A DNA stretch of 19,607 bases, taken from assembly GCF_029023785.1 (NCBI RefSeq), contig NZ_CP118955.1, forward strand, positions 2,510,001-2,529,607, in the 5' to 3' direction. This DNA is from Enterococcus faecium. Lineage in GTDB: Bacteria; Bacillota; Bacilli; Lactobacillales; Enterococcaceae. The position numbers and the translations under genes were made by a program. Positions 1 through 11,010 of the stretch are shown one piece after another (within the stretch, counting starts at the first letter, position 1; each line of letters begins with the position of its first letter). Under the pieces are notes generated by a model that saw only the letters and a program-made list of their open reading frames with translations, had not been told where the DNA came from and did no database searches.

Positions 1-1165
<1,165 letters not shown>

Positions 1166-1353
1166 AGTTCGAACAATCTTGCGATTGTTAAGCTCAATTT
1201 GTTTGCTAGCATATTGCTTGCTTGTTAAAAATGTTTGTTGTCTTGAATTGAATCAAGACGCCCTACACATTTGGTTTGTCTTACTTTGTTCAGTTTTCAA
1301 AGGTCTACTTCATCAGGAGTGTTTCCCGATTCGTTTTTGGCTGCCGTAGCAAC
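1166..1353 (-). other. rRNA leader with boxA-like antitermination site
   Basis: This is the transcribed spacer between the nearest rRNA promoter and mature 16S. A boxA-like element, CTTTGAAAACTGAACAA (minus strand, 1286-1302), resembles the leader motif of low-GC Gram-positive rrn operons that loads the Nus antitermination complex. Just before the 16S 5' end, AACAATC-GCAA-GATTGTT (minus, 1172-1189) forms a hairpin, probably part of the RNase III processing region. The boundaries are inferred. Confidence 0.7.
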
Positions 1354-1359
1354 TTTTAT

Positions 1360-1388
1360 ATCATATCAGAGAGACAAGTAATTGTCAA
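1360..1388 (-). promoter_or_regulatory. rRNA promoter nearest to 16S
   Basis: On the minus strand, a consensus -35 TTGACA (1383-1388) and a -10 TATGAT (1360-1365) are separated by exactly 17 bp. Predicted start is near 1353, about 190 nt before mature 16S. Confidence 0.85.
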
Positions 1389-1444
1389 CTCTTTTTTAAA
1401 AGTTTTTTCGATTTCGTTTTTCGAAATCTTCCAGCAACTCATTT

Positions 1445-1473
1445 ATCATAACTTATCGTTTGTTATTTGTCAA
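1445..1473 (-). promoter_or_regulatory. Second rRNA promoter
   Basis: On the minus strand, TTGACA (1468-1473), a 17-bp spacer and TATGAT (1445-1450) repeat the same hexamers and spacing as the promoter 85 bp downstream, while the spacer sequence differs. Confidence 0.82.
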
Positions 1474-1540
1474 GAACTTTTTTGAAGTTTTTTTCGATAG
1501 AATCAAGCTTCACAAGTGGTTCTTTTTTAACGACTCAGTT

Positions 1541-1569
1541 ATCTTATCATGTCATTTCCAACATGTCAA
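1541..1569 (-). promoter_or_regulatory. Third rRNA promoter, candidate
   Basis: On the minus strand, TTGACA (1564-1569), a 17-bp spacer and TAAGAT (1541-1546). The -35 is consensus and the -10 matches 4 of 6. It is aligned in series with the two promoters nearer to 16S. Confidence 0.62.
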
Positions 1570-1622
1570 CAACTTATTTTTTATTATTTAATAAGTTATT
1601 GGTGTTCTTTTGAACAAATAAT

Positions 1623-1651
1623 AATATATCAACATCACATGTGAAAGTCAA
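1623..1651 (-). promoter_or_regulatory. Fourth upstream promoter-like element
   Basis: On the minus strand, TTGACT (1646-1651), a 17-bp spacer and TATATT (1623-1628). Both hexamers match 5 of 6. It continues the 82-96 bp spacing of the other three. The region is AT-rich, so chance is possible. From here to the two-component gene I see only that gene's promoter. Confidence 0.45.
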
Positions 1652-1863
1652 TAAGAAAATGCTTATTTATCAACATTTCTAGCTTACATGATCATTGGTT
1701 AGTTCTGGTCCTTTTTCGTTCGTCTTTATAACTCCGAGAGACGTAAAATCCTTTTGTTTTCAGTTTAATGTTCATGTTCTTGTCTTATTCACACCAACTA
1801 GATGTCTCACCTTCTAAAATTTTCCTTAACAAAGTGCTGCTTTTATCTATTTCTGCTTTTTTT

Positions 1864-1898
1864 TGCTAGAATAATAGTAACAATATGACTCTGGAGGA
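1864..1898 (+). promoter_or_regulatory. Extended -10 promoter and RBS of the two-component operon
   Basis: TGCTAGAAT (1864-1872) is an extended -10 element with no good -35. The Shine-Dalgarno GGAGGA (1893-1898) is 7 nt from the ATG at 1906. An earlier in-frame ATG at 1885 would place this ribosome-binding site inside the coding sequence, so 1906 is preferred. Confidence 0.5.
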
Positions 1899-1905
1899 TT
1901 TATTT

Positions 1906-2595
1906 ATGAAAATTTTGATTGCTGACGATGATAAAGAAATCGTTGAATTATTAAGTATCTATGTTCACAATGAGGGGTATGAAGCAGTAAAGGCTTATGA
2001 TGGGAAAGAAGCATTATCTAAAATCAGAACAATCCCTGATATTGAATTACTTATTTTAGATATCATGATGCCTGAGATGGATGGGATGCAAGTAGTGAAA
2101 GAGCTACGAAAAGAATCCCAAATACCAATCATTATGCTGACAGCAAAAACTACTGATATGGATAAGATCAAAGGACTGGTCGCTGGTGCAGATGATTATG
2201 TGACCAAGCCATTTAATCCGTTAGAAGTAATGGCTAGAGTAAAGTCTTTATTACGGCGTACAAAAATGCAGATTGCCCCAGATCAGCCTGATGTATTAGA
2301 AGTAAATGCATTAATCATCAATAAAGACTCTCATGAAGTTAAAACAATCGATGGGAAAGAAATCCAGTTAACAGCTTTGGAATTCGGTATCCTCTACTTG
2401 CTTGCTAGTCATCCTAATCGAGTATTTAGCGCGGATGAAATTTTTGAGCGTGTTTGGAAACAAGAAAGTATTGTCTCTGCTAAAACTGTCATGGTTCACG
2501 TTAGTCATTTAAGAGATAAGATTGAAGAAGCAACTGGTGGTGAAAAAGTCATTCAAACCGTTTGGGGAGTGGGCTATAAAATTGACGCAAGATAG
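1906..2595 (+). CDS. OmpR/PhoB-family response regulator (VanR-like)
   Basis: This is a DNA-binding response regulator that would be phosphorylated by the kinase encoded next. The protein has 229 residues. The receiver domain spans about 1-115, with acidic residues D7-D8, phospho-acceptor D52, switch T79 and the K101-P102 pair. A winged-helix effector domain spans about 130-227 and ends in the WGVGYK signature. The start at 1906 is set by GGAGGA 7 nt upstream. Its 3' end overlaps the kinase start, so the two are translationally coupled. By overall character it sits with VanR-like regulators, but no vanH/A/X genes are nearby. From memory, the E. faecium chlorhexidine/bacitracin tolerance regulator ChtR has a known variant at P102. 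The same residue number is the conserved proline here, which fits but does not prove identity, since many family members have it. Family call secure; named identity not. Confidence 0.93.
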   Translation: MKILIADDDKEIVELLSIYVHNEGYEAVKAYDGKEALSKIRTIPDIELLILDIMMPEMDGMQVVKELRKESQIPIIMLTAKTTDMDKIKGLVAGADDYVTKPFNPLEVMARVKSLLRRTKMQIAPDQPDVLEVNALIINKDSHEVKTIDGKEIQLTALEFGILYLLASHPNRVFSADEIFERVWKQESIVSAKTVMVHVSHLRDKIEEATGGEKVIQTVWGVGYKIDAR

Positions 2596-3790
2596 TAAAC
2601 GAGCAACTGAAAAACGCCGTCGGATCAATTTGACTTCAAAAGAAATCAGCGAATTGTTAGCGGAAGGAATCATCACGATTATCCTTTTGCTTCTATTAAA
2701 TGTTTCTATTCTGGTTGTTATCAGTTCGGTGATCAACAGTTCACCTTCTTTGACGAATGCGATTTGGGATTCAAAGAATATTTTTGCAGAACGATTGAAC
2801 ACTGATTTGTTCTGGAACGGCCGGAATTTTATTATTCCCTTTTTCTTTCTATTAGATATTGGTGTTTTGTATTGGCGCTTGATTCGAAGATATCGCCAAA
2901 TGCAATTGCGGCATATCATCAGCGAACTTCACTACATCGCAAACGGAAATTATGATCATCGTATCCCTTTTGAACTGAGTGGTGACTTAAGCCGAGTGGT
3001 AACAAGTATCAATGGATTGGTGGATAGTACCGTAGCAGCGATTGAAGACGAACGTAAAATCGAAAAATCAAAAGATGAATTGATCACGAATGTCAGTCAT
3101 GATATCCGTACCCCACTCACGTCCATCATTGGATACCTAGGACTGATAGAAGATGGCCAGTATCACTCAGAAGAAGATCTTTTAAAGTATACGCATACTG
3201 CTTATATCAAAGCAAAGCAGATGAAATCTTTAGTGGACGACTTATTTGAATACACTAAGGTACGCCAGCCTGCTGTCCCGGTGAATTTTTCTGCCTTTGA
3301 CATGATCCAGTTGATCGAACAGTTAGCAGCTGATTTTGAGTTGGAAGCTTCTAAAAAAAATATCCAAATACTTGTTCAATCAAAAGTAGACTCCCTTATC
3401 ATGGATGGCGATACCGAAAAACTTGTACGTGTCTTCAATAATCTTTTGACGAATGCGTTGAAATACGGAAAAGGAGCAACGAAGATCGTAATCGAAGTAG
3501 AACGTATCGGTTCAGAAGTTGTTGCAACAGTCAAAAATAACGGAGCAATGATCCCACAACAGGCAATCGATAATCTATTCGACCGTTTTTATCGTGTAGA
3601 AGAATCTCGTTCACAAGCAACTGGAGGAACTGGACTTGGTTTAGCAATCGCTCAAAGCATTGTGGCTTTGCACGGCGGATACATTTATGCAAAATCAGAT
3701 AAGCAATGGACTTCTTTCATCATGCACCTTCCAATCAAGAAAAATGAAAAATTACCTATTGATACACAGGAAGTTATTGACGAAAACTGA
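2582..3790 (+). CDS. Membrane sensor histidine kinase (VanS-like), partner of the upstream regulator
   Basis: This sensor kinase has about 402 residues from the proposed TTG start. It has two membrane segments (about 29-51 and 83-101) flanking a short outside loop of some 30 residues, typical of envelope-stress or antibiotic sensors that read the membrane rather than bind ligand in a large domain. A HAMP-like linker follows (about 102-150). The H box is SHDIRTPLTSIIGYL with H173. The N box is NNLLTNALKYGKG (286-298). The F region is FDRFYR, followed by the GTGLGLA loop. The G1 box reads NNG where DxG is usual, a variant I associate with VanS-type kinases. The start is uncertain: no ATG is available, and TTG 2582 lies about 12 nt after GGAG and overlaps the regulator gene by 14 bp. 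An earlier in-frame TTG at 2522 lacks support. The signal is unknown; the cell wall is the likely theme. Confidence 0.92.
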   Translation: MTQDSKRATEKRRRINLTSKEISELLAEGIITIILLLLLNVSILVVISSVINSSPSLTNAIWDSKNIFAERLNTDLFWNGRNFIIPFFFLLDIGVLYWRLIRRYRQMQLRHIISELHYIANGNYDHRIPFELSGDLSRVVTSINGLVDSTVAAIEDERKIEKSKDELITNVSHDIRTPLTSIIGYLGLIEDGQYHSEEDLLKYTHTAYIKAKQMKSLVDDLFEYTKVRQPAVPVNFSAFDMIQLIEQLAADFELEASKKNIQILVQSKVDSLIMDGDTEKLVRVFNNLLTNALKYGKGATKIVIEVERIGSEVVATVKNNGAMIPQQAIDNLFDRFYRVEESRSQATGGTGLGLAIAQSIVALHGGYIYAKSDKQWTSFIMHLPIKKNEKLPIDTQEVIDEN

Positions 3791-3794
3791 AATA

Positions 3795-3823
3795 TTCGCT
3801 ATTCTTATTACAATTATTAGAAT
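3795..3823 (+). promoter_or_regulatory. Candidate promoter of the serS T-box leader
   Basis: TAGAAT (3818-3823) lies 17 bp after a poor -35 (TTCGCT, 3795-3800). It lies directly after the kinase stop and before the leader. No terminator separates the kinase from the leader, so readthrough is possible. Confidence 0.35.
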
Positions 3824-3829
3824 AAATGA

Positions 3830-5355
<1,526 letters not shown>

Positions 5356-5477
5356 AGAGGCTGTGAAAAAGCCGCTTAGTTTCGAGTATTAAGAAAAATT
5401 TTGTGAAAATGGCTTTCCACATTTTTGCATAAATTGGACTTAATACCGAGAAACTGGCTTTTGAACACCATTTATCG
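5356..5477 (+). repeat. Repeat unit A
   Basis: 122 bp. Arms pair as AAAAGCC/GGCTTTT, AGTTTC/GAAACT and GTATTAAG/CTTAATAC. A GCTT bulge lies on the 5' side and a GA/CGA internal loop separates the last two stems. It differs from unit G (7770-7891) at three positions over equal length. Confidence 0.9.
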
Positions 5478-5598
5478 AGAGGTTGTGAAATCAGCGAATT
5501 AACCTGAGTATTAGAGAAAAAAATGGAAAAATAGCTCCTCATATTTTGCCGTTTTTTGAGCTAATACCGAGGGTTAGTTGATTGAACACCATTTATCG
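5478..5598 (+). repeat. Repeat unit B
   Basis: 121 bp. Arms pair as AATCAG/TTGATT, TAACCT/GGGTTA and GTATTAG/CTAATAC. A CGAAT bulge and the same GA/CGA internal loop as unit A are present. It is closely related to unit C. Confidence 0.88.
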
Positions 5599-5720
5599 AG
5601 AGGTTGTGAAATCAGCGTCCTGGCCTGAGTATTAGAGAAAAAAATGGAAAAATAGTCCCTCATATTTTACCGTTTGTTGAACTAATACCGAGGGTCAGCT
5701 GATTGAACACCGTTTAGTGG
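5599..5720 (+). repeat. Repeat unit C
   Basis: 122 bp. Arms pair as ATCAG/CTGAT, CTGGCCT/GGGTCAG and GTATTAG/CTAATAC, with a CGTC bulge and the GA/CGA internal loop. Most differences from unit B fall in the arms and keep pairing; some are compensatory (A-T to G-C, G-T to G-C). Confidence 0.88.
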
Positions 5721-5843
5721 AGAGGTCGTAAGCCTACCCCCCAGCTCCGAGTTACAAGGACAAATTCAAAAAACAGCTCTTCATATTTTATGAATGTTGT
5801 ACTTGTGATTCGGAGGTGGCAAGGGAACACTGTTTATTCAAAA
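5721..5843 (+). repeat. Repeat unit D (diverged)
   Basis: 123 bp. Arms around 5750-5760 and 5801-5818 pair almost continuously (AGCTCCGA with TCGGAGGT, one mismatch). The GA/CGA internal loop is absent and replaced by pairs. The ends AGAGGTCGTA and GAACACTGTTTA are recognisable but changed. Confidence 0.8.
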
Positions 5844-5965
5844 AGAGGCTGGGACAGAAGCGTTTAACTCCAAGAAATAAGAAGAAATTCACGAAAATTG
5901 CTTTTCAAATTTTTGTGAATTTCTTCTTATTTCCGAAGGAGTTGCTTCTACTTCCGCCGTTTATA
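5844..5965 (+). repeat. Repeat unit E (diverged)
   Basis: About 122 bp. It opens AGAGGCTGGGACAGAAGC and has a very long apical stem, in which AAATAAGAAGAAATTCAC (5875-5892) pairs with the segment at 5914-5931. It ends CCGCCGTTTATA, so the usual GAACACC is lost. The stem/internal-loop order is kept, with loop AAG/CCGAA. Confidence 0.78.
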
Positions 5966-5972
5966 CGTGTTT

Positions 5973-6016
5973 AGAGCGTGAGACAAAAGTGTTCTTTACT
6001 TTTGTCCCACGCTCTT
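5973..6016. terminator. Bidirectional stem-loop terminator between array and guaB
   Basis: Arms AGAGCGTG-A-GACAAAAGT (5973-5990) and ACTTTTGTC-C-CACGCTCT (5998-6015) form an 18-bp stem with one mismatch and a short loop. It stands just after the guaB stop and would end guaB (minus) and array or serS (plus) transcripts. T-runs are short on both sides. Its 5' arm sits where a sixth repeat unit would begin. Confidence 0.75.
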
Positions 6017-6024
6017 TAATGTTT

Positions 6025-7530
<1,506 letters not shown>

Positions 7531-7544
7531 TTAGTTTATCTATT

Positions 7545-7573
7545 AAAATAATTGATTTTTTCATTTAAGTCAA
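7545..7573 (-). promoter_or_regulatory. guaB promoter
   Basis: On the minus strand, TTGACT (7568-7573), a 17-bp spacer and TATTTT (7545-7550), about 35 bp before the guaB ATG. Farther upstream (7617-7631), ATGTAAACGCTTTAT differs at one defined position from the cre consensus WTGNAANCGNWNNCW. This is weak evidence for catabolite control. Confidence 0.7.
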
Positions 7574-7645
7574 TGATCTACTTGGAATCAAGTTAGCTTT
7601 CTCATAGAATACCAATATAAAGCGTTTACATCTGTGTGTATTAAA

Positions 7646-7769
7646 AGAGATTGTAAAAAAGCTGTCCTGCATCAAGTAATAAGAACAGCCAATCAAAAAC
7701 AGCTTCTCATGTTTTTGAATTGGTTGGGTTTATTACCGCAGATGCAAACTTTTGAACACCGTTTAGTGG
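7646..7769 (+). repeat. Repeat unit F
   Basis: 124 bp, opening AGAGATTGTAAAAAAGC. Arms pair as GCATC/GATGC and GTAATAA/TTATTAC, with internal loop AA/CGCA in place of GA/CGA. The apical stem AGCCAATCAAAAACA pairs with the segment at 7712-7727 (a one-base bulge). Confidence 0.83.
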
Positions 7770-7891
7770 AGAGGCTGTGAAAAAGCTGCTTAGTTTCGAG
7801 TAGTAAGAAAAATTTTGTGAAAATGGCTTTCCACATTTTTGCATAAATTGGACTTAATACCGAGAAACTGGCTTTTGAACACCGTTTATCG
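7770..7891 (+). repeat. Repeat unit G, near-identical to unit A
   Basis: 122 bp, equal in length to unit A (5356-5477) with three substitutions by eye: GCC to GCT near the start, GAGTATT to GAGTAGT, and ACCATTT to ACCGTTT. This implies a recent copy or gene conversion. The two copies flank guaB as direct repeats. Confidence 0.92.
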
Positions 7892-7930
7892 TAAAAAGGG
7901 ACTGTGACAAGACTTTTGTCACAGTCCCTT
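7892..7930 (-). terminator. Terminator of the DUF1129 transcript
   Basis: Minus strand: a perfect 15-bp stem AAGGGACTGTGACAA/TTGTCACAGTCCCTT (7896-7910 with 7916-7930), followed by a run of five T. It ends leftward transcripts from the DUF1129 gene before the repeats and guaB. A second stem-loop, CTAGCAAAA/TTTTGCTAG, lies at 7985-8012 just after the DUF1129 stop without a T-run. Confidence 0.85.
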
Positions 7931-8013
7931 ACTATTATTTAACTATGGATAAACAAAATGAGGTTCTTTACTACCCCTAGATATCTAGCAAAATAGCTGA
8001 TCTTTTTGCTAGT

Positions 8014-8709
8014 TTATCTTCTTGGGACGGATAAACTTCCAATAATCCCGTATTTTTTCTTCAAGTAGTAACGGATTGCTAAAGCAGTTGCCCCGATAAT
8101 GATAACTACTACTGGATCTAATACTGGATTGATAACTGGTGGCAATAGTGTTGTCGCAGAAAACAGTACGACCCAAAGAAGTGTCGTTCCACCTAGGATA
8201 AGCAATGTCTTACCCATTCCTGGTTTCTTGCTTCGATCTGCTCCGGGATATTCATATTGATAGATGTATTTGTACATCATATAAAAGACCCAGCCACCGA
8301 TTGCAGAACCTAGAACGAGTGTAGAAAAGCCATAAGCTGGCGTTGTTCCACGTGAAAACAATCCGGTAATCGCAATCATGATACTTAATAGACCAAGCAA
8401 CAGCAACGTATTATCTAACCACATCAATAAAGGGGTGGATGAATTTTTTACTTCTGCTGGCTTATTGATGATTGCTTCCGTTCTTTCAGAGACTGTCCCA
8501 AACAATTGACGGGCTGTTCTTCCGCCTTTTTGTTCTGCAACTAAAGTAGGCAGAATGTCATGAAGGGCTTTTACTTTTTCTTCTTCAGACAAATTCGCTG
8601 CTTCTAAAGATTTTTTCAAATCAAAAATGTACTGTTGATTTCTTTTGGTTAATTTTGTTTCTAAACTATTGTTTTCTTTTACGATTGCTCGTAATTGTTC
8701 TGGTTCCAT
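8014..8709 (-). CDS. DUF1129 family membrane protein
   Basis: This membrane protein has 231 residues and unknown function. A soluble, charged N-terminal half (1-95) contains helical segments such as LEAANLSEEEKVKALHDILP. Four hydrophobic segments follow, at roughly 93-115, 124-146, 164-185 and 192-212. The Lys-rich tail KKKYG would be cytoplasmic under the positive-inside rule. I recognise the architecture as the DUF1129 family of Lactobacillales, usually next to ychF, which is the case here. AAGGAGGA lies about 10 nt before the ATG. An extended -10 (TGGTAGAAT, minus, 8763-8771) in the 89-bp gap after ychF suggests its own promoter besides readthrough. No catalytic motif is visible. A parS-like sequence lies inside the gene (8344-8359). 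Family call by memory; function open. Confidence 0.87.
   Translation of the reverse strand: MEPEQLRAIVKENNSLETKLTKRNQQYIFDLKKSLEAANLSEEEKVKALHDILPTLVAEQKGGRTARQLFGTVSERTEAIINKPAEVKNSSTPLLMWLDNTLLLLGLLSIMIAITGLFSRGTTPAYGFSTLVLGSAIGGWVFYMMYKYIYQYEYPGADRSKKPGMGKTLLILGGTTLLWVVLFSATTLLPPVINPVLDPVVVIIIGATALAIRYYLKKKYGIIGSLSVPRR
8344..8359 (+). promoter_or_regulatory. Candidate parS (ParB-binding) site inside the DUF1129 gene
   Basis: TGTTCCACGTGAAAAC matches the parS consensus TGTTTCACGTGAAACA at 13 of 16 positions. It includes the full core CACGTGAAA and the left arm as in the known TGTTCC variant. The mismatches in the right arm weaken it. Confidence 0.45.
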
Positions 8710-8762
8710 TATCTAATAGTCCTCCTTAGCCGTTCCTTTTCTCAACGGTCGTCACAAAAGAC

Positions 8763-8771
8763 ATTCTACCA
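8763..8771 (-). promoter_or_regulatory. Extended -10 promoter of the DUF1129 gene
   Basis: Minus strand TGGTAGAAT: an extended -10 with no convincing -35 at 17 bp. A small hairpin CCGTT/AACGG (near 8731-8750) lies in the leader before the ribosome-binding site. Confidence 0.4.
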
Positions 8772-8798
8772 TATTCTACAGCTAGTTTGATAGCCCTT

Positions 8799-9899
8799 TT
8801 ACACATTAAAGCGGAATAACATTACGTCGCCGTCTTGTACGACATAATCTTTTCCTTCTAATCGAACACGTCCAGCTTCTTTTGCTGCATGCATGTTTCC
8901 GTAATGATCCAAGTCTTCAAAAGAGACAGTTTCTGCACGGATAAATCCGCGTTCGAAATCTGAATGGATGATTCCTGCTGCTTGTGGTGCTTTGATTCCT
9001 TTTTTGAATGTCCAAGCACGTACTTCTTGTTCCCCAGCAGTAAAGTAAGTAGCTAAGCCTAACAAATCATAAGCAGCACGGATCAACTGATCCAAACCTG
9101 ATTCTTCGATTCCTAAAGCTTCTAAAAATTCCGCTTTGTCTTCTTCATCTAATTCTGCGATTTCTTCTTCTGCACGAGCACTGACCACGATCACTTCTGC
9201 ATTTTCTTCTGCAGCAAAGTTGCGCACTTCTTGTACATAATGATTCGCGTCTGCATCTGCTACGTCATCTTCTGAGACATTGGCTACATAAAGAATTGGT
9301 TTTGTCGTCAATAAAAATAGTGATTTAACGATTTTTTGTTCTTCTTCAGTAAATTCGATCGTTCGGGCAGATTTTCCTTCTTCCAGTACAGGTTTGATTT
9401 TATCCAGTACAGCTAGTTCTGCCACTGCATCTTTATCTTTGGTTTTAGCAACTTTTGCTACACGAGTATAGCGTTTGTTGATAGATTCTAAGTCTGCTAA
9501 CACTAGTTCCAAGTTGATCGTATCAATATCTTCTAGTGGATCAACACGTCCTTCTACGTGAGTAATATTATCATCATCAAAACAGCGAACAACGTGACAA
9601 ATAGCGTCTACTTGGCGGATATGGCTTAAGAATTGATTTCCCAAACCTTCTCCTTTACTTGCGCCTTTTACGATTCCAGCAATATCTGTAAATTCAAAAG
9701 TCGTCGGAACAGTTTTTTTCGGATGTACAAGTTCTGTTAAGCGTTGCAAACGCCAGTCAGGTACTTCTACCATCCCTACGTTGGGGTCGATCGTCGCAAA
9801 GGGATAGTTTGCTGCTTCTGCTCCTGCTTTTGTGATCGCATTAAACAAAGTTGATTTTCCTACGTTGGGCAACCCAACAATTCCAGCAGTCAATGCCAT
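8799..9899 (-). CDS. ychF: Redox-regulated ATPase YchF (Obg-related P-loop NTPase)
   Basis: YchF (YyaF in Bacillus, OLA1 in eukaryotes) is an Obg-related, ribosome-associated NTPase that prefers ATP. The protein has 366 residues from the chosen start. G1 is GLPNVGKS (9-16) and G3 is DIAGIVKGAS. The usual NKxD specificity motif is NVSE, the hallmark of the ATP-preferring YchF class. A coiled-coil insertion (about 125-200) and a C-terminal TGS domain follow (about 280-366, ending in MLFRFNV). The start at 9899 gives the conserved MALTAGIVG opening. A GTG at 9911 would add four residues and overlap the DUF951 stop as GTGA, so coupled translation with that gene is likely either way. It lies at the end of the rsmG-parA-parB-DUF951-ychF series. 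Confidence 0.97.
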   Translation of the reverse strand: MALTAGIVGLPNVGKSTLFNAITKAGAEAANYPFATIDPNVGMVEVPDWRLQRLTELVHPKKTVPTTFEFTDIAGIVKGASKGEGLGNQFLSHIRQVDAICHVVRCFDDDNITHVEGRVDPLEDIDTINLELVLADLESINKRYTRVAKVAKTKDKDAVAELAVLDKIKPVLEEGKSARTIEFTEEEQKIVKSLFLLTTKPILYVANVSEDDVADADANHYVQEVRNFAAEENAEVIVVSARAEEEIAELDEEDKAEFLEALGIEESGLDQLIRAAYDLLGLATYFTAGEQEVRAWTFKKGIKAPQAAGIIHSDFERGFIRAETVSFEDLDHYGNMHAAKEAGRVRLEGKDYVVQDGDVMLFRFNV

Positions 9900-9907
9900 A
9901 AATTTAT

Positions 9908-10099
9908 TCACTCTTTCTCTGCATTTTTTTCAATTACTTTTTTTAATTTCTTTTCAAAATCTCGACGGGTCATCATGACGATATGTCCGCAATTCATACA
10001 TCTGATTTTGATATCTGCGCCCATTCGAATGACTTCCCAGCGATTCGTCTGGCAAGCGTGAGGTTTTTTCATTTCAACGATATCGTGCAAGTCGTACAT
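9908..10099 (-). CDS. DUF951 small protein with CxxC motif
   Basis: This is a 63-residue protein of the DUF951 family, widespread in Firmicutes and normally between parB and ychF, as here. The conserved opening is MYDLHDIVEMKKPHAC; the mid-section WEVIRMGADIKIRCMNCGH carries C34, C37 and H39, with C16 upstream, suggesting a small metal-binding knuckle. The basic C-terminus is TRRDFEKKLKKVIEK. The family's function is unknown to me; nucleic acid binding would fit the basic tail and knuckle but is inference. AAGGAGG lies upstream of the ATG, 20 bp after the parB stop. Its own stop abuts the ychF start. Confidence 0.92.
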   Translation of the reverse strand: MYDLHDIVEMKKPHACQTNRWEVIRMGADIKIRCMNCGHIVMMTRRDFEKKLKKVIEKNAEKE

Positions 10100-10119
10100 A
10101 AAAATAGCCTCCTTTTTGT

Positions 10120-11010
10120 TTATTCTTCATCAAATTGAATATTCAAGATATCAAGAATTCGAGTCAAATCTTTTTGAGAAAGATATTCAATCTCGATCTT
10201 ACCTTTCCCATTTTTTTCTTGGATAGCTACACTTGTACCAAATTTATCCATCAAACGATCTTCGCTTTCTCGGATATAATATGGTTTTTCCTTTGCTAGC
10301 CTTGGGATTTTTTTCTTTTCTTTTCCATCATTTTGATTTAACTCAGAAACAAGCTGTTCCAGTTGGCGGACAGTTAAATTTTCAGTTACTGCACGATTGG
10401 CTAATTTCAAGATCAATGTTTTATTTTTTAAACCTAACAGCGTACGGGCTTGTCCCATAGATAAACGCTGATCTTGTACCATTTCCTTGACAAGATCCGG
10501 TAAAGAAAGCAAGCGCAAATAATTGGCGATATAAGGTCTGCTCTTTCCTAAACGACTAGCTACTTCTGCTTGTGTTAGTTTCAGGTTTTTCATCAGCATC
10601 TCATATGCTTCTGCTTCTTCTAACGGATTCAGATCTTCTCGCTGCAAGTTTTCCAGCACTGCTACTTGCATCATCGCTTCTTCGTCAAAGTCTCTAACGA
10701 TAGCAGGGATCGTTTCTTTTTCAGCTAGTTTGGACGCTCGAAAACGTCGCTCCCCTGCAATAATCTCATATCCTTTTACTGCGGAACGGCGTACGATGAT
10801 GGGTTGAAAGACACCTGATTGTTCAATAGAATTAGCTAGTTCCTGCAAAGATACTTCTTCAAATGTTTTACGGGGCTGATACGGATTTGGTCGCAGCTCA
10901 TTCAATGGTAGCTGGACAACGGTATCATCTTTTACATCCACCGTCTCTAAGTTTTCTAAATCTTGAAACAGTGCATCGATTCCTCGGCCTAATCCTTTAC
11001 TTTTCTTCAC
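10120..11010 (-). CDS. parB: Chromosome-partitioning protein ParB (Spo0J)
   Basis: This CTP-dependent DNA clamp loads at parS sites near the origin and works with ParA and SMC in origin segregation. It has 296 residues. A Lys-rich N-terminus with the ParA-contacting GLGRGIDALF (6-15) is followed by the N-domain with the nucleotide motifs GERRFRAS (86-93) and ENLQREDLNP (120-129). The parS-reading helix-turn-helix is around TQAEVASRLGKSRPYIANYL (146-165). The C-terminal dimerisation region spans about 230-296. It starts at GTG 11010, overlapping the parA end by 14 bp, with AGGAAGTGG inside parA as ribosome-binding site. Only one ParB-type gene is present; no noc paralogue lies beside rsmG as in Bacillus. 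parS-like sites are at 8344 and 18031. Confidence 0.97.
   Translation of the reverse strand: MKKSKGLGRGIDALFQDLENLETVDVKDDTVVQLPLNELRPNPYQPRKTFEEVSLQELANSIEQSGVFQPIIVRRSAVKGYEIIAGERRFRASKLAEKETIPAIVRDFDEEAMMQVAVLENLQREDLNPLEEAEAYEMLMKNLKLTQAEVASRLGKSRPYIANYLRLLSLPDLVKEMVQDQRLSMGQARTLLGLKNKTLILKLANRAVTENLTVRQLEQLVSELNQNDGKEKKKIPRLAKEKPYYIRESEDRLMDKFGTSVAIQEKNGKGKIEIEYLSQKDLTRILDILNIQFDEE

Larger units (their letters stand above)
5356..5965 (+). repeat. Tandem array of five ~122-bp quasi-palindromic units
   Basis: Five head-to-tail units (A-E) begin with AGAGG at 5356, 5478, 5599, 5721 and 5844, giving periods of 122, 121, 122 and 123 bp. The usual unit opens with AGAGGYTGTGAAA and closes with GAACACCRTTTA; D and especially E diverge. 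Each is one long imperfect inverted repeat. The array fills the whole space between the serS stop and the guaB-side terminator, and no credible gene lies inside. The sequence is equally structured on both strands; plus is given because serS transcription would enter it. I cannot assign it to a named repeat family. It resembles REP/MITE-type elements, or terminator-derived repeats common in Lactobacillales. Confidence 0.9.
7646..7891 (+). repeat. Second repeat array: two ~122-bp units upstream of guaB
   Basis: Units F (7646-7769) and G (7770-7891) belong to the same family and orientation as the array at 5356-5965. They lie between the guaB promoter region and the terminator of the gene to the right. 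No coding sequence is visible. Unit junctions carry the same GAACACCGTTTAGTGG/AGAGG transition as the C-D junction. Confidence 0.88.

Noticed and set aside
2522..2581. Extended N-terminus of the histidine kinase from a TTG at 2522
   Set aside because: It would be coded entirely within the response regulator's last domain, has no ribosome-binding site and adds a non-family segment.
2509..2919. Minus-strand 136-codon frame
   Set aside because: It is a shadow of the histidine kinase gene, with no start signal or protein-like composition.
1906..3790. Part of an acquired vancomycin-resistance cluster
   Set aside because: Only the regulator and kinase are present. No vanH/vanA(B)/vanX genes, transposon ends or changes in base composition accompany them.
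5356..5965. Regularly spaced repeats as a CRISPR array
   Set aside because: The period is 122 bp and the whole unit is repeated and palindromic. There are no short identical repeats with unique spacers and no cas genes.
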